From Glycomyces fuscus (GTDB taxonomy: Bacteria; Actinomycetota; Actinomycetes; Streptosporangiales; Streptosporangiaceae), in contig NYMS01000006.1 in assembly GCA_002529455.1 (NCBI GenBank), forward strand, positions 186,001 through 250,000: a stretch of 64,000 nt of DNA. The letters run 5' to 3'. The stretch's first letter is position 1. Each line of letters starts with the position of its first letter. The notes under the pieces are model-generated. The model saw only the letters and a list, made by a program, of their open reading frames with translations. It was not told the DNA's origin and searched no databases. Below are positions 54,830 through 62,960 of this stretch, in pieces. Both the position numbers and the translations under genes were made by a program.

Positions 54830-55717
54830 TCAGCGACCCTCGCGCAGCCTGTCGATCACGGAGTTCAGCCGCGAGCTCAGGCTGTGGCGGCCGCGGCTCG
54901 CGTCCGTCAGGCTTCCGCCGTCGTTCTCGGCGCCGGCGTGGGCGCCGGACGGACGGCGGGTCCAGGCGAAGAACACGGCGAGCAGCACGGCCGGGATGAG
55001 GGCCACGGCCAGCAGCCCGGTGCCGCCGATGACGCCGTCGGAGCCCATGAGCTGGAAGCCGGAGAGGTCGTTGGCCGCGGTCTCGGCGGTCACGCCGCCG
55101 TCCCCGTCCCCGCTCCCGCCCTCGGCTGCGCCCTCCTCGGGCCGCTCCTCCTCGGCGCTCTGCTCGGCCTCGCCCTCGGCCTTCTGCTCCGGGGCCGGCT
55201 CCTCGGTCTCCTGCGCACTCTCCTGCGCGGGCTCCTCGGTCTCCTCGGCCTCCTCCTCGGGAAGGGCGTCCTCGGGGATCGGGGAGACGGCGTCCTCGCA
55301 CTTGTTGCCGGGCTGCTGGAAGGGGTGCGGGGCGCCCTCGGTACCGGCGCCGTCGCCCCACTTGGTGATGTAGTACTCCACCTCGAGGTGGCCGTTGCCA
55401 CCGCTGACGGTGTAGTTGCTGTCGTTCCAGGTCTCGCCCGTGATCTCGGCGAAGGTCTTGCCGTCCATGTCGAGTAGGACGTCACAGCCCTCGGAGGGGG
55501 CGCCCGGGCCGCGGTCGCCGATGAAGAACTCGGCTTTCTTGCCCTCGTAGACGACGTAGCCCTCGGTGCCGAGCGGCCAGCTGGGGCTGGAGAAGAGCCC
55601 CTTCTGCATGGGTTCTCCACCCGCGGGGGCTCCGGTGTCCCCGTTGATGCCGGAACCGTCGTCCCAGAAGTAGGTCGCGGTGACTTCGCCGTACTGAATG
55701 GGAGTGTCGTTGCTCAT
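54830..55717 (-). CDS. Acidic membrane-anchored protein of unknown function
   Basis: A 295-residue protein from the ATG at 55717, MSNDTPIQYGEVTATYFWDDG. The N-terminal beta-rich domain (about 1-145) contains GYVVYEGKKAEFFIGDRGPG and CDVLLDMDGKTFAEITGETWND, vaguely like a double-psi beta-barrel. A Glu/Pro-rich acidic segment (about 150-210) follows, then one membrane helix (LLAVALIPAVLLAVFFAW, near 250) and a basic tail. No signal peptide is visible, yet the order suggests an exported domain. No Shine-Dalgarno is seen; the start could be upstream (a GTG giving VSHAHGLLG). I do not recognise the family. Confidence 0.6.
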   Translation of the reverse strand: MSNDTPIQYGEVTATYFWDDGSGINGDTGAPAGGEPMQKGLFSSPSWPLGTEGYVVYEGKKAEFFIGDRGPGAPSEGCDVLLDMDGKTFAEITGETWNDSNYTVSGGNGHLEVEYYITKWGDGAGTEGAPHPFQQPGNKCEDAVSPIPEDALPEEEAEETEEPAQESAQETEEPAPEQKAEGEAEQSAEEERPEEGAAEGGSGDGDGGVTAETAANDLSGFQLMGSDGVIGGTGLLAVALIPAVLLAVFFAWTRRPSGAHAGAENDGGSLTDASRGRHSLSSRLNSVIDRLREGR

Positions 55718-56434
55718 AAGAGAAAAGGCCAGGTTGACGACAGGGCCGAGAAGACCGTGGGCATGACTCACCCGGCATACGGGCACGCTCGGTGCGCCCC
55801 GCGAGGGCGTGGTCAAGGCAGGGTTCTCCCGCGTCGCTGGCGGCGAGTGGCGGGCGGGAACGGGATGTGCCGATGGATTTCGGCTTCTCCGCTGGCGCAG
55901 GCGCGTGGATTCGCGCGGCCCTGTCCCCGGGAAAGGAGGTCTCGACTCCCTTGCGGCTCTCGGCCGGTCAAGGGCTCGGCATCGGCTCGCCAAACAGCCA
56001 TAACGAACCGATCACGAGGACACTAACCCACGTTTAGGCAAAGAGCGCAAGCCCCAGAGGTAAAATGACTTTGCGTGTCTCTCGCAATACGTTACGAAAC
56101 AGGGCGCACGAAGGGCCGAAAACGCGAAAATCCCTGTTCCCAGGGGGTTTACGGACACACCGGGGGGTGACGGACGGGCTCTTTCGTGGCCCTCGTCATA
56201 ATCCCGGCTCCGTCCGTTCGCGGGCGGTTCCGGAGCGGCGGGGACCCGCGTGGAGGGGCCGGAGGCCACGGGCCACCGCGGCGGAGGAGGAGACGCCGGA
56301 TACGGACCAACGTGGTCAAGCCCACGCAATCCATACATCCGGGAACGGTCAGCGACGGCCCGACCGGCCCCAGGCAGGGGCGAAGGGGCCCCGGAAGGTC
56401 GCCCGGGCGACGGTCGGGACCGTCCCCACCGGGC
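55718..56434. other. Long AT-richer intergenic region
   Basis: About 720 bp. The part at about 55960-56160 is the most AT-rich stretch in the window, with TAAAAT at 56061-56066, TTTAGG at about 56033 and CATAACGAACCG upstream, and probably holds the promoter of the leftward gene. An open frame at 56065 with an AGAGG before its ATG runs through the kynU terminator and is not credible. No other feature is recognised. Confidence 0.4.
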
Positions 56435-56472
56435 GGCGGTCCCGGCCCTCCGGCCGGAGGGCCGGGACCGCC
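56435..56472 (-). terminator. 38-nt perfect palindrome, kynU terminator
   Basis: Centred at 56453/56454, the palindrome (stem 17 bp around a 4-nt GGCC loop) lies 5 bp past the kynU stop on the minus strand. Confidence 0.8.
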
Positions 56473-56476
56473 CGGC

Positions 56477-57715
56477 TCAGGTCACCTGGCCGCGGCGGGC
56501 GAAGCGCTCCTGGCGCCACTCCCCCGTCCCCACGACCTCCGCCAGGGCCTGCGCGGCGTCCCACACGTCCACGTAGCGCAGGTAGAGCGGGGTGAACCCG
56601 AACCGCATGACGTCGGGGGCCCGGAAGTCGCCGATCACACCGCGCGCGATGAGCGCCTGCACGATCGGGTACCCGGCCCCCTCCTCCGGCTGCACCAGGG
56701 CCACCTGGCTGCCGCGCCGCGCGTGCTCCTCCGGGGTGATCGAGGAGATCCCCGCCTTGGCCGCGCGCTCCAGGAACAGGTCGGTCATGGCCAGGCTCTT
56801 GGCGCGCACCAGGGACAGGTCGGCCCGGGCCCACACGTCCAGGCTCGCCTCCAGGGCGGCGTCGGCCACCAGCGGCTGCGAACCGCTCAGGAAGCGCGAC
56901 ACCCCCGGGGCGGGCTCGTAGTCCGCGGTGAAGTCGAAGGGGCGGGCGTGCCCGTGCCAGCCGCTCAGCGGCTGGTCGGCCGCCGCGTGGTGGCGGCGGG
57001 CGGCGTACAGGAAGGCGGGGGCGCCCGGGCCGGCGTTGAGGTACTTGTAGGTGCACCCCACCGCGAAGTCGGCGCCGCTGCCGGACAGGTCGACCGGGAC
57101 CGCGCCCGCGCTGTGGCACAGGTCCCACACCACCAGGGCGCCGTGCTCGTGGGCCAGGCGGGTGATGCCGGGCATGTCGCGCAGGGTGCCGCTGCGGTAG
57201 TCCACGTGGCTGAGCAGCAGGACCGCGACGTCGCCCCGCTCCAGGGCCTCGGCCAGCTCGGGGCCGTCGGGGTCCACGCGCCTCTGGACGGCGCCCGTCA
57301 GCGAGGCCGCGCCCTCGGCGACGTACAGGTCGGTGGGGAAGTTGCCCGCCTCGCCCAGCACGACGGAGCGGTCGGACATGCGCAGCGCCGCGACCAGGGT
57401 CTTGAACAGGTTGGCCGAGGTGCCGTCGCCGACGACGACCTCGTCGGCCGCCGCGCCGACCAGCGGCGCGATCTTGGCGCCCAGGGTGCGCGGCTTGTCC
57501 CACCACCCGGCGTCGTTCCAGCTGCGGATGAGGTCGTGCCCCCACTCGCGCTCGATCATGTCGGCGACCCGGCCGGGGGTGGAGCGCGGCAGCGCCCCCA
57601 GCGAGTTGCCGTCCAGGTAGACCACACCCTCGGGGAGGAGGAACTCCTCCCGGAAGGGGGCGAGGGGGTCGGCCGCGTCGAGCACGACGCAGTCCTCACG
57701 GGTGGAGGGGATCAT
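56477..57715 (-). CDS. kynU: Kynureninase
   Basis: A 412-residue PLP enzyme that cleaves kynurenine to anthranilate and alanine (or the 3-hydroxy form). The N-terminal VVYLDGNSLGALP and RSWNDAGWWDKP, the PLP-phosphate site GDGTSANLFKTL, VDYRSGTLRDMP, WDLCHSAGAVPVDL and the Schiff-base Lys in GCTYKYLNAGPG are all present. ATG at 57715. 39 bp after kynA in the same operon. No kynurenine formamidase or kynurenine monooxygenase gene is nearby. Confidence 0.95.
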   Translation of the reverse strand: MIPSTREDCVVLDAADPLAPFREEFLLPEGVVYLDGNSLGALPRSTPGRVADMIEREWGHDLIRSWNDAGWWDKPRTLGAKIAPLVGAAADEVVVGDGTSANLFKTLVAALRMSDRSVVLGEAGNFPTDLYVAEGAASLTGAVQRRVDPDGPELAEALERGDVAVLLLSHVDYRSGTLRDMPGITRLAHEHGALVVWDLCHSAGAVPVDLSGSGADFAVGCTYKYLNAGPGAPAFLYAARRHHAAADQPLSGWHGHARPFDFTADYEPAPGVSRFLSGSQPLVADAALEASLDVWARADLSLVRAKSLAMTDLFLERAAKAGISSITPEEHARRGSQVALVQPEEGAGYPIVQALIARGVIGDFRAPDVMRFGFTPLYLRYVDVWDAAQALAEVVGTGEWRQERFARRGQVT

Positions 57716-57754
57716 CGGGTCCTGCTTCCTCGGAGGGCGACGGTCGGGAACGGG

Positions 57755-58642
57755 TCAGACGGTACTGCGGAGGGACCACAGCTCGGGGAAGACGTCCTGC
57801 TCGGCGTTGCGCGCCAGCCAGTTCAGGCCGTTGGAGCCGCCGCTGCCGGGCCTGCCGCCCAGGGTGCGCTTGACGGCGACCAGGTGGCGCTGGCGCCACC
57901 GGGTGACCCGCTCGGCGACGTCGAGCAGCGCCTCGGCCAGCAGGAACAGCTCGTTGCCGGGCACGTCGTCGGCGTAGACGGCCTTCCACGCCTCCTCCAC
58001 GCCGGGGCTGGGCTCGTAGGACAGGGTCCAGTCGCGCTCGACGCGGTCCTCAGGAACCGGCAGGCCGCGGCGGTGCAGGAGCCGCAGCGCCGCGTCGTAG
58101 AGCCCGGGGCGCTCCAGCAGGGCGGTGAGGTCGTCGACGACGCCGTCCATGGCCTTGTGCGGGCGGATCATGGCGGCGGACTTGTTGCCCAGCAGGAACT
58201 CCAGCTTGCGGTAGCCGTAGGACTGGAACCCCGAGGCCTCTCCGAAGGAGTCGCGGAAGCGGTTGAACTCGGTGGGCGTCATGTCGGCGAGCAGGCCCCA
58301 GGAGTCGTTGAGCACGTCCTGGGCGTTGCGGGCGCGGCGCAGCCAGGCCAGGGCGCCGGGCACGTCGTCGGCCTCCAGCGCGTCGCGCGCGGCCTCCCAG
58401 CGCTCCCGCACCAGGGCGAACAGCAGCTCCATGACCTGGGTGGCGATGATGAACGAGGACTCCGCGGGCTCGGCGGTGCGCGGTCTCTGCAGGGACAGCA
58501 GGGTGTCGATACCGGCGTAGTCGACGTAGGGGGTGGCGCGCTCGAAGGACAGGGTCGGGCTTCCGGCCTCGGTACTCCGAGCCGCCTCGGCCCCGCCGGG
58601 GTCACCGACGTACGGACACTGCTGGGCGGTGGTGGAGAGCAT
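57755..58642 (-). CDS. kynA: Tryptophan 2,3-dioxygenase
   Basis: A 295-residue heme enzyme opening the tryptophan ring to N-formylkynurenine. GFQSYGYRKLEFLLGNKS carries the substrate-binding Arg, and WRQRHLVAVKRTLGGRPGSGGSNGLNWL carries the heme-ligand His and the ammonium-binding loop (Thr to Ser). The distal-pocket His seen in Xanthomonas/human TDO (T-H-Q-x-x-E-L) is Thr here (A-T-Q-V-M-E-L). ATG at 58642 with AAGGGG 5 nt upstream. Operon with kynU, divergent from an Lrp regulator. Confidence 0.92.
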   Translation of the reverse strand: MLSTTAQQCPYVGDPGGAEAARSTEAGSPTLSFERATPYVDYAGIDTLLSLQRPRTAEPAESSFIIATQVMELLFALVRERWEAARDALEADDVPGALAWLRRARNAQDVLNDSWGLLADMTPTEFNRFRDSFGEASGFQSYGYRKLEFLLGNKSAAMIRPHKAMDGVVDDLTALLERPGLYDAALRLLHRRGLPVPEDRVERDWTLSYEPSPGVEEAWKAVYADDVPGNELFLLAEALLDVAERVTRWRQRHLVAVKRTLGGRPGSGGSNGLNWLARNAEQDVFPELWSLRSTV

Positions 58643-58846
58643 GAGGACCCCTTGTCGCGATCGCGTGTACGGCCGCGCCCCGCGGTGCCGCGGGCGGAGG
58701 GCCCGCCCCCGCGCACGGCCCCGGGCGCGTGAGGTCACATCATCGGACACCCGCGCCCCGCACAGGAAGGGCCGACGGACACGCGAAGGGGACATTGGCC
58801 TAGCATTCGTAAGACGTTGTGACCCTCGACTTTGGGAACGCAAAGC

Positions 58847-59320
58847 ATGGCATCACGGTTGGCAACCCCGCTGGACAGCGTTGACCAGCGCATCCTCGCC
58901 GAGCTCCAGCGGGACGGGCGCCTGTCCTTCAACGAACTGTCCCGCCGGGTGAACCTGTCCGCCCCCGCCGTCGCCGACCGCGTACGGCGCCTCACCGACC
59001 GCGGGGTGATCACCGGGTACCACGCGCACGTGGACCCGGCCGCGGCCGGGCTGCCCGTGACCGCCCTGGTGCGCATGGAGTGCTTCGGCGCGCACTGCCT
59101 GCTGCGCGACGAGGCGTCCCTGGGGATGCCGGAGGTCCTCCAGGTGCACCGGGTGACCGGCGACGACTGCTGCGTCCTGCTCATCGCGGTCCGCTCCATG
59201 GAGCACTTCGAGGAGGTCATCGACAAGCTCGCCGAACACGGGCGCCCCTCCAGCACCATGGTCATGTCCAGCCCCGTGCCCTGGCGCCCGGTGAGCGCTC
59301 CGGTGACCGGGCGGCCCTGA
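58847..59320 (+). CDS. Lrp/AsnC-family regulator of the kynurenine genes (KynR-like)
   Basis: A 157-residue feast/famine regulator with HTH LDSVDQRILAELQRDGRLSFNELSRRVNLSAPAVADRVRRL and a RAM domain that includes CFGAHCLLRDEASLGMPEVLQ. It is divergent from kynA-kynU across 204 bp, the arrangement of KynR in proteobacteria, which senses kynurenine. Control of this operon is inferred from position. ATG at 58847; a TTG five codons earlier is the alternative. Confidence 0.9.
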   Translation: MASRLATPLDSVDQRILAELQRDGRLSFNELSRRVNLSAPAVADRVRRLTDRGVITGYHAHVDPAAAGLPVTALVRMECFGAHCLLRDEASLGMPEVLQVHRVTGDDCCVLLIAVRSMEHFEEVIDKLAEHGRPSSTMVMSSPVPWRPVSAPVTGRP

Positions 59321-59373
59321 CGGCCCTGCCCCGCCCGGCCCCGGCCCCGGGGACCACCGCCTAGAGTTCTGGG

Positions 59374-59655
59374 ATGAGCGTTCTCATCGACACCCCGGTC
59401 TGGCCGGGACCGCGCGGCTGGCTGTTCGCCCACCTGGTCAGCGACAGCTCCTACGAGGAGCTGCACGCCTTCGCCCGCGCGCTCGGGGCGGACCCGCGGG
59501 CGTTCGAGCGCGACCACTACGACGTCCCCGAGCACCTGCACGCCCGGGCCCTGGAACTGGGCGCCGAGCACGTCAGCGGCCGCGAGCTGGTCACGCGCCT
59601 GCGGGCGTCCGGGCTGCGGCGGCCCAAGGCCGCCCGGCTGACCGGCACCGCCTGA
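59374..59655 (+). CDS. DUF4031 domain protein
   Basis: A 93-residue small protein, MSVLIDTPVWPGPRGWLFAHLVSDSSYEELHAFA..., matching the DUF4031 family (conserved W-P-x-R-G-x-x-F-x-H-L-x-x-D, F-x-R-D-H-Y-D-V-P). It follows the Lrp regulator by 53 bp and is convergent with the HD-domain gene. Function unknown. Confidence 0.85.
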   Translation: MSVLIDTPVWPGPRGWLFAHLVSDSSYEELHAFARALGADPRAFERDHYDVPEHLHARALELGAEHVSGRELVTRLRASGLRRPKAARLTGTA

Positions 59656-59665
59656 CACGCCCGCT

Positions 59666-60361
59666 TCAGAGCGGGGGCGGCTCCACGGGGGGCGGGGCGC
59701 TCAACCGGTCGAGTTCGGCGAGCACGTTCACCCGGGCCCGGGCCTCCCAGCGCGCCCGCCCGAACGGGGTGTGGAACAGGTGCGGCGCCTCCAGCAGCGA
59801 CCGCAGCACCGCGGTCCGGCCCGCGCGGAAGTCCTCGTCGGGAACGTGCCGGTACTCTGCGCGCACCGCCGTGGTGTAGGCCAGGTACTCGTCGGCCGGG
59901 GCGGCCAGCACGGACAGGTCGGCGTCGCAGAGCACCGCGCCGTCGGCGTCCCACCTGACGGGCCGGTGCGTCGCGGTCACCCCGACCAGGCGCACGACCT
60001 CGCGGACGCGGGCGGTTCCCATCCCCGTCAGGGACAGCAGCCGCTCGGCGAGTCGCGCGCTCTCGCGCTCGTCCCGTCCCGGGACCCCCTCGTAGACGGC
60101 GTCGTGGAACCAGGCCGCGTAGCGCACGAGGGCGGCGTCGCGCACCCTCTCCTCGCGGAGCAGCAGCTCGACCGCGCGCAGCACGGCCTCCAGGTGGGCG
60201 GGCGTGTGGTAGCGGCGGTGCGGTTCGTTCCAGCGGCCCAGGAGCTCGGCGCCGACCGCCACCGCCTCGGGGGCGTCCCCGGCGAGTCCGCGCCAGGCGG
60301 CGTCCAGCCACGCTTCCCTGCCGTGCGCCGGGGGCGGGCCGCCCCGGGGGTCGTCGTCCAT
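59666..60361 (-). CDS. HD-domain metal-dependent phosphohydrolase-like protein
   Basis: A 231-residue protein. HRRYHTPAHLEAVLRAVELLL, AAWFHDAVYEG (the HD pair) and DADLSVLAAP form the metal site of the HD superfamily group found in small predicted metal-dependent hydrolases. No signalling domains. Probably acts on a phosphorylated nucleotide. ATG at 60361; a GTG six codons upstream is possible. It lies 43 bp downstream of the response regulator gene, and may be co-transcribed. Confidence 0.85.
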   Translation of the reverse strand: MDDDPRGGPPPAHGREAWLDAAWRGLAGDAPEAVAVGAELLGRWNEPHRRYHTPAHLEAVLRAVELLLREERVRDAALVRYAAWFHDAVYEGVPGRDERESARLAERLLSLTGMGTARVREVVRLVGVTATHRPVRWDADGAVLCDADLSVLAAPADEYLAYTTAVRAEYRHVPDEDFRAGRTAVLRSLLEAPHLFHTPFGRARWEARARVNVLAELDRLSAPPPVEPPPL

Positions 60362-60404
60362 ACCACCAGTCTTCCCCACCCGGGCCGCTTCGCCCGGTAC
60401 CGGG

Positions 60405-61067
60405 TCAGGTGGCGGAGGCGTCCACGAGTCCGGCCTCGTGGGCGAGGATGGCCGCCTGCACCCTGTTGCGCATCTCCAGCCGGTTGAGGATGGCGCTGAC
60501 GTAGCTCTTGACGGTGCCCTCCACGAGGAACAGTCGCTCGGCGATGTCGGCGTTGGACAGGCCCGCCCCCACCAGGGCCAGCACCTCGCGCTCGCGCTGG
60601 GTGAGCTCCTCGATCCGCGCGGCGGCGGCCGCCTCCCGGGCGGCCCGGGGCCCGCCGAACCGGGCGATGACCTGGCGCGCCACCTGGGGGGACAGGTAGG
60701 CGCCGCCGTCGGCGACCGCGTGCACCCCCGCGATCAGCTCGCGCGGGTCGCCCGCCTTGAGCAGGAAGCCGCTGGCGCCGCCGCCGAGCGCCTGGGAGAC
60801 GTAGCTGTCCTCCCCGAAGGTGGTGAGGATGACCGCGGCGGTGGAGGGCGCCACCCTGCGGATCTCCGCCGTGGCCGCGAGGCCGTCCATCCGGGGCATC
60901 CGGATGTCCAGCAGCGCCACGTCGGGGCGGTGGGAGAGCACCAGGTCCACGGCCTCGCGGCCGTCGGCGGCCTCGGCCACCACCTCGATCCCCGGGTCGC
61001 TGCGCAGGATCGCCCGCACCCCGGCGCGGATCATCGCCTCGTCGTCGGCGACCAGCACCCTGATCAC
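60405..61067 (-). CDS. NarL/FixJ-family response regulator
   Basis: A 220-residue two-component regulator. The receiver domain has the acidic pair in VLVADDE, the phospho-acceptor Asp in VALLDIRMPRMDG and Lys in FLLKAGDP. The LuxR-type HTH (LTQREREVLALVGAGLSNADIAERLFLVEGTVKSYVSAIL) is at the C-terminus. GTG at 61067 has AGAGGGA 5 nt upstream. It pairs with the kinase gene 41 bp upstream. Targets unknown. Confidence 0.93.
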   Translation of the reverse strand: MIRVLVADDEAMIRAGVRAILRSDPGIEVVAEAADGREAVDLVLSHRPDVALLDIRMPRMDGLAATAEIRRVAPSTAAVILTTFGEDSYVSQALGGGASGFLLKAGDPRELIAGVHAVADGGAYLSPQVARQVIARFGGPRAAREAAAAARIEELTQREREVLALVGAGLSNADIAERLFLVEGTVKSYVSAILNRLEMRNRVQAAILAHEAGLVDASAT

Positions 61068-61108
61068 GTCTGTCCCTCTTCTCTGGTGTCCGTTCCGGGA
61101 TCGCGTGG

Positions 61109-62716
61109 TCACCGTAGCGGTGCCTCCCCCTTGGTCAGCAGGCGCCCCTCCGCGAAGCACAGCTGGTAGAAGACCAGCTCACCGCTGAAGAACGTGCCGT
61201 CACTGCGGTAGTAGCTGCACGTGGCGCCCGGGGGGACGGCGTCCTCCTCCAGCATGCCCGCGTCCATGTACACCGAGTTCTCCGGCAGCACCGCCTCGAC
61301 CTCGGCCTGGGAGTCGCCCACGGACAGGGCCGCGAACTCCTCGGGGGGCAGGGTGGTCCGCTCCATGTTCGTGACGCCGATCCAGCCCAGCGCGAGCACG
61401 CCGGCCGCGGCCGCGGCGACCGGGGCCAGCACCAGGGCCAGCGTCCAGCCGCGCACCCGGCGGCGGGCGGCCAGCTGGAGCTGGTCGATCTCGGCCTCCT
61501 CGCCGTCCTCCTCGGGCCCCTCCCCGGCGCTGCCGTCCAGCGGCATGGTCGCGCAGACCTCCCAGCCGCCGTGGCCGTCCGGTCCGGCCGCGAAGGAGCC
61601 CCCGCTCAGGCGGACGCGTTCGCGCAGACCGATGAGCCCGCGCCTGCCTCCCGGACCGGTGTCGGGGGGCGGACCCGCGGGGGCCGTGTTGGTCACCCTC
61701 GCCTCCACCCGCTCCCCGCTCGTGGTGAGCCACACCGTCACGTCGGCGCCGGGGGCGTACTTGGCGGCGTTGGTGAGCGACTCCTGGACGACCCGGTGGA
61801 CCGCCCTGTCGACCATCGGCGGCAGGTCCCCGGTCTCCCCGTCGCGTACCAGCCCGACCCGCATGCCGGAGTCGCGGACGCGCTCGACCAGCGCGGGGAC
61901 GCCCTCGCCCGCGGGGGACGTGGGCGCGGGTTCGGCGTCGGCGCGCAGCACGCCGATGATCTCCCGCAGGTGCCGGGTGGCGTTGACGGCGGTGACCCGC
62001 AGCTCGGACGCCGAACGGCGGTGCTCCTCGTCGAGGTCGGAGCTGACCTCCAGGGCTCCGGCGCGCAGGGCGATGAGGCTGAGCTCGTGGCCGAGGGAGT
62101 CGTGCATGTCCTGGGCGATGCGGGAGCGCTCGCGGAGCCTGGCCTCGTCGACGGTGAGACGGTGCTCGCGCTGGAGCTGGCGGGCGTGCTCCCATCCGGC
62201 CTCGGCCAGGGCCACGTGCTGGCGCCGGTAGACGCCCACCAGCCACGGGAGCACGATGCTGAACACCAGGGTGCTCACGGTGGCGGTCCACCCCGCCGGG
62301 TTGTCGGGCCACACCAGCGCCGCGACCACCATCCACAGCACGGCGCCGGACGTGAAGAGCGCCACCGCGGACCACACCGCGGGAAGGCGGCGCCCCGCCA
62401 GGTAGGCGGTGCACAGCAGCAGGACGCTGAAGCCGTACACCCAGAACGAGCCGAGCAGGGCCACGACCAGGGCGAGCAGCGGGTAGAGGCGGCCGAGCAC
62501 CACGGTCAGCGCGATCAGCGCGACGGCGGCGCCCGCGGTGGTGAGCGCCTCGGCGGCGGGCATCCCCCCGGAGAACCGGAAGGCCACCTCCCCCAGGCAC
62601 ACAGCGGTGATCACGGCCGCGAACAGCACGTCGCGCAGGACGGCGCCCCGCGTGGGCCAGCCCCCGAGCGGGGACAGCGCACGCCGGACGCCCGTGCGCG
62701 GTGCGGAGAGGTCCAT
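61109..62716 (-). CDS. NarL-type sensor histidine kinase with extra C-terminal exported domain
   Basis: A 535-residue protein. About five N-terminal membrane helices (residues 25-170) precede HisKA_3 (RSRIAQDMHDSLGHELSLIAL, phospho-His near 215) and an HATPase_c domain (HRVVQESLTNAAKYAPGADV, GRRGLIGLRERVRLSGG). Unusually, after about residue 410 there is a further membrane helix (WTLALVLAPVAAAAAGVLALGWIGV) and an about 100-residue external domain with LSVGDSQAEVEAVLPE, CSYYRS and LCFAEGRL, resembling SmpA/BamE-type modules. ATG at 62716. Confidence 0.88.
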   Translation of the reverse strand: MDLSAPRTGVRRALSPLGGWPTRGAVLRDVLFAAVITAVCLGEVAFRFSGGMPAAEALTTAGAAVALIALTVVLGRLYPLLALVVALLGSFWVYGFSVLLLCTAYLAGRRLPAVWSAVALFTSGAVLWMVVAALVWPDNPAGWTATVSTLVFSIVLPWLVGVYRRQHVALAEAGWEHARQLQREHRLTVDEARLRERSRIAQDMHDSLGHELSLIALRAGALEVSSDLDEEHRRSASELRVTAVNATRHLREIIGVLRADAEPAPTSPAGEGVPALVERVRDSGMRVGLVRDGETGDLPPMVDRAVHRVVQESLTNAAKYAPGADVTVWLTTSGERVEARVTNTAPAGPPPDTGPGGRRGLIGLRERVRLSGGSFAAGPDGHGGWEVCATMPLDGSAGEGPEEDGEEAEIDQLQLAARRRVRGWTLALVLAPVAAAAAGVLALGWIGVTNMERTTLPPEEFAALSVGDSQAEVEAVLPENSVYMDAGMLEEDAVPPGATCSYYRSDGTFFSGELVFYQLCFAEGRLLTKGEAPLR

Positions 62717-62960
62717 GCCGGTGAACCTACACGTCAGGGAAGGGCCGGCGGCACCGACGAAAGTCAGGGTGGGGCTCCCCCCTCCGGCGAGCGGCGGGTG
62801 CGCGTCCGCCCGGCCGCCCGGCCGCCGTTCCCCGCGCGGCGCCCCGGCGCGAACACCGGCCATATCATGGGATGAATTTTGGCCCTTCCGCGATTGCCCG
62901 AGCCGCACGGCCGTGCTGGAATCCGAGGGTCGGGGACCACGACCAGCGGACAGGGGCCGG

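Noticed and set aside
56065..56595. Possible 176-residue gene with an AGAGG before its ATG
   Set aside because: The product is Arg/Pro/Gly-rich, crosses the 38-nt kynU terminator palindrome and overlaps the kynU 3' end antisense.
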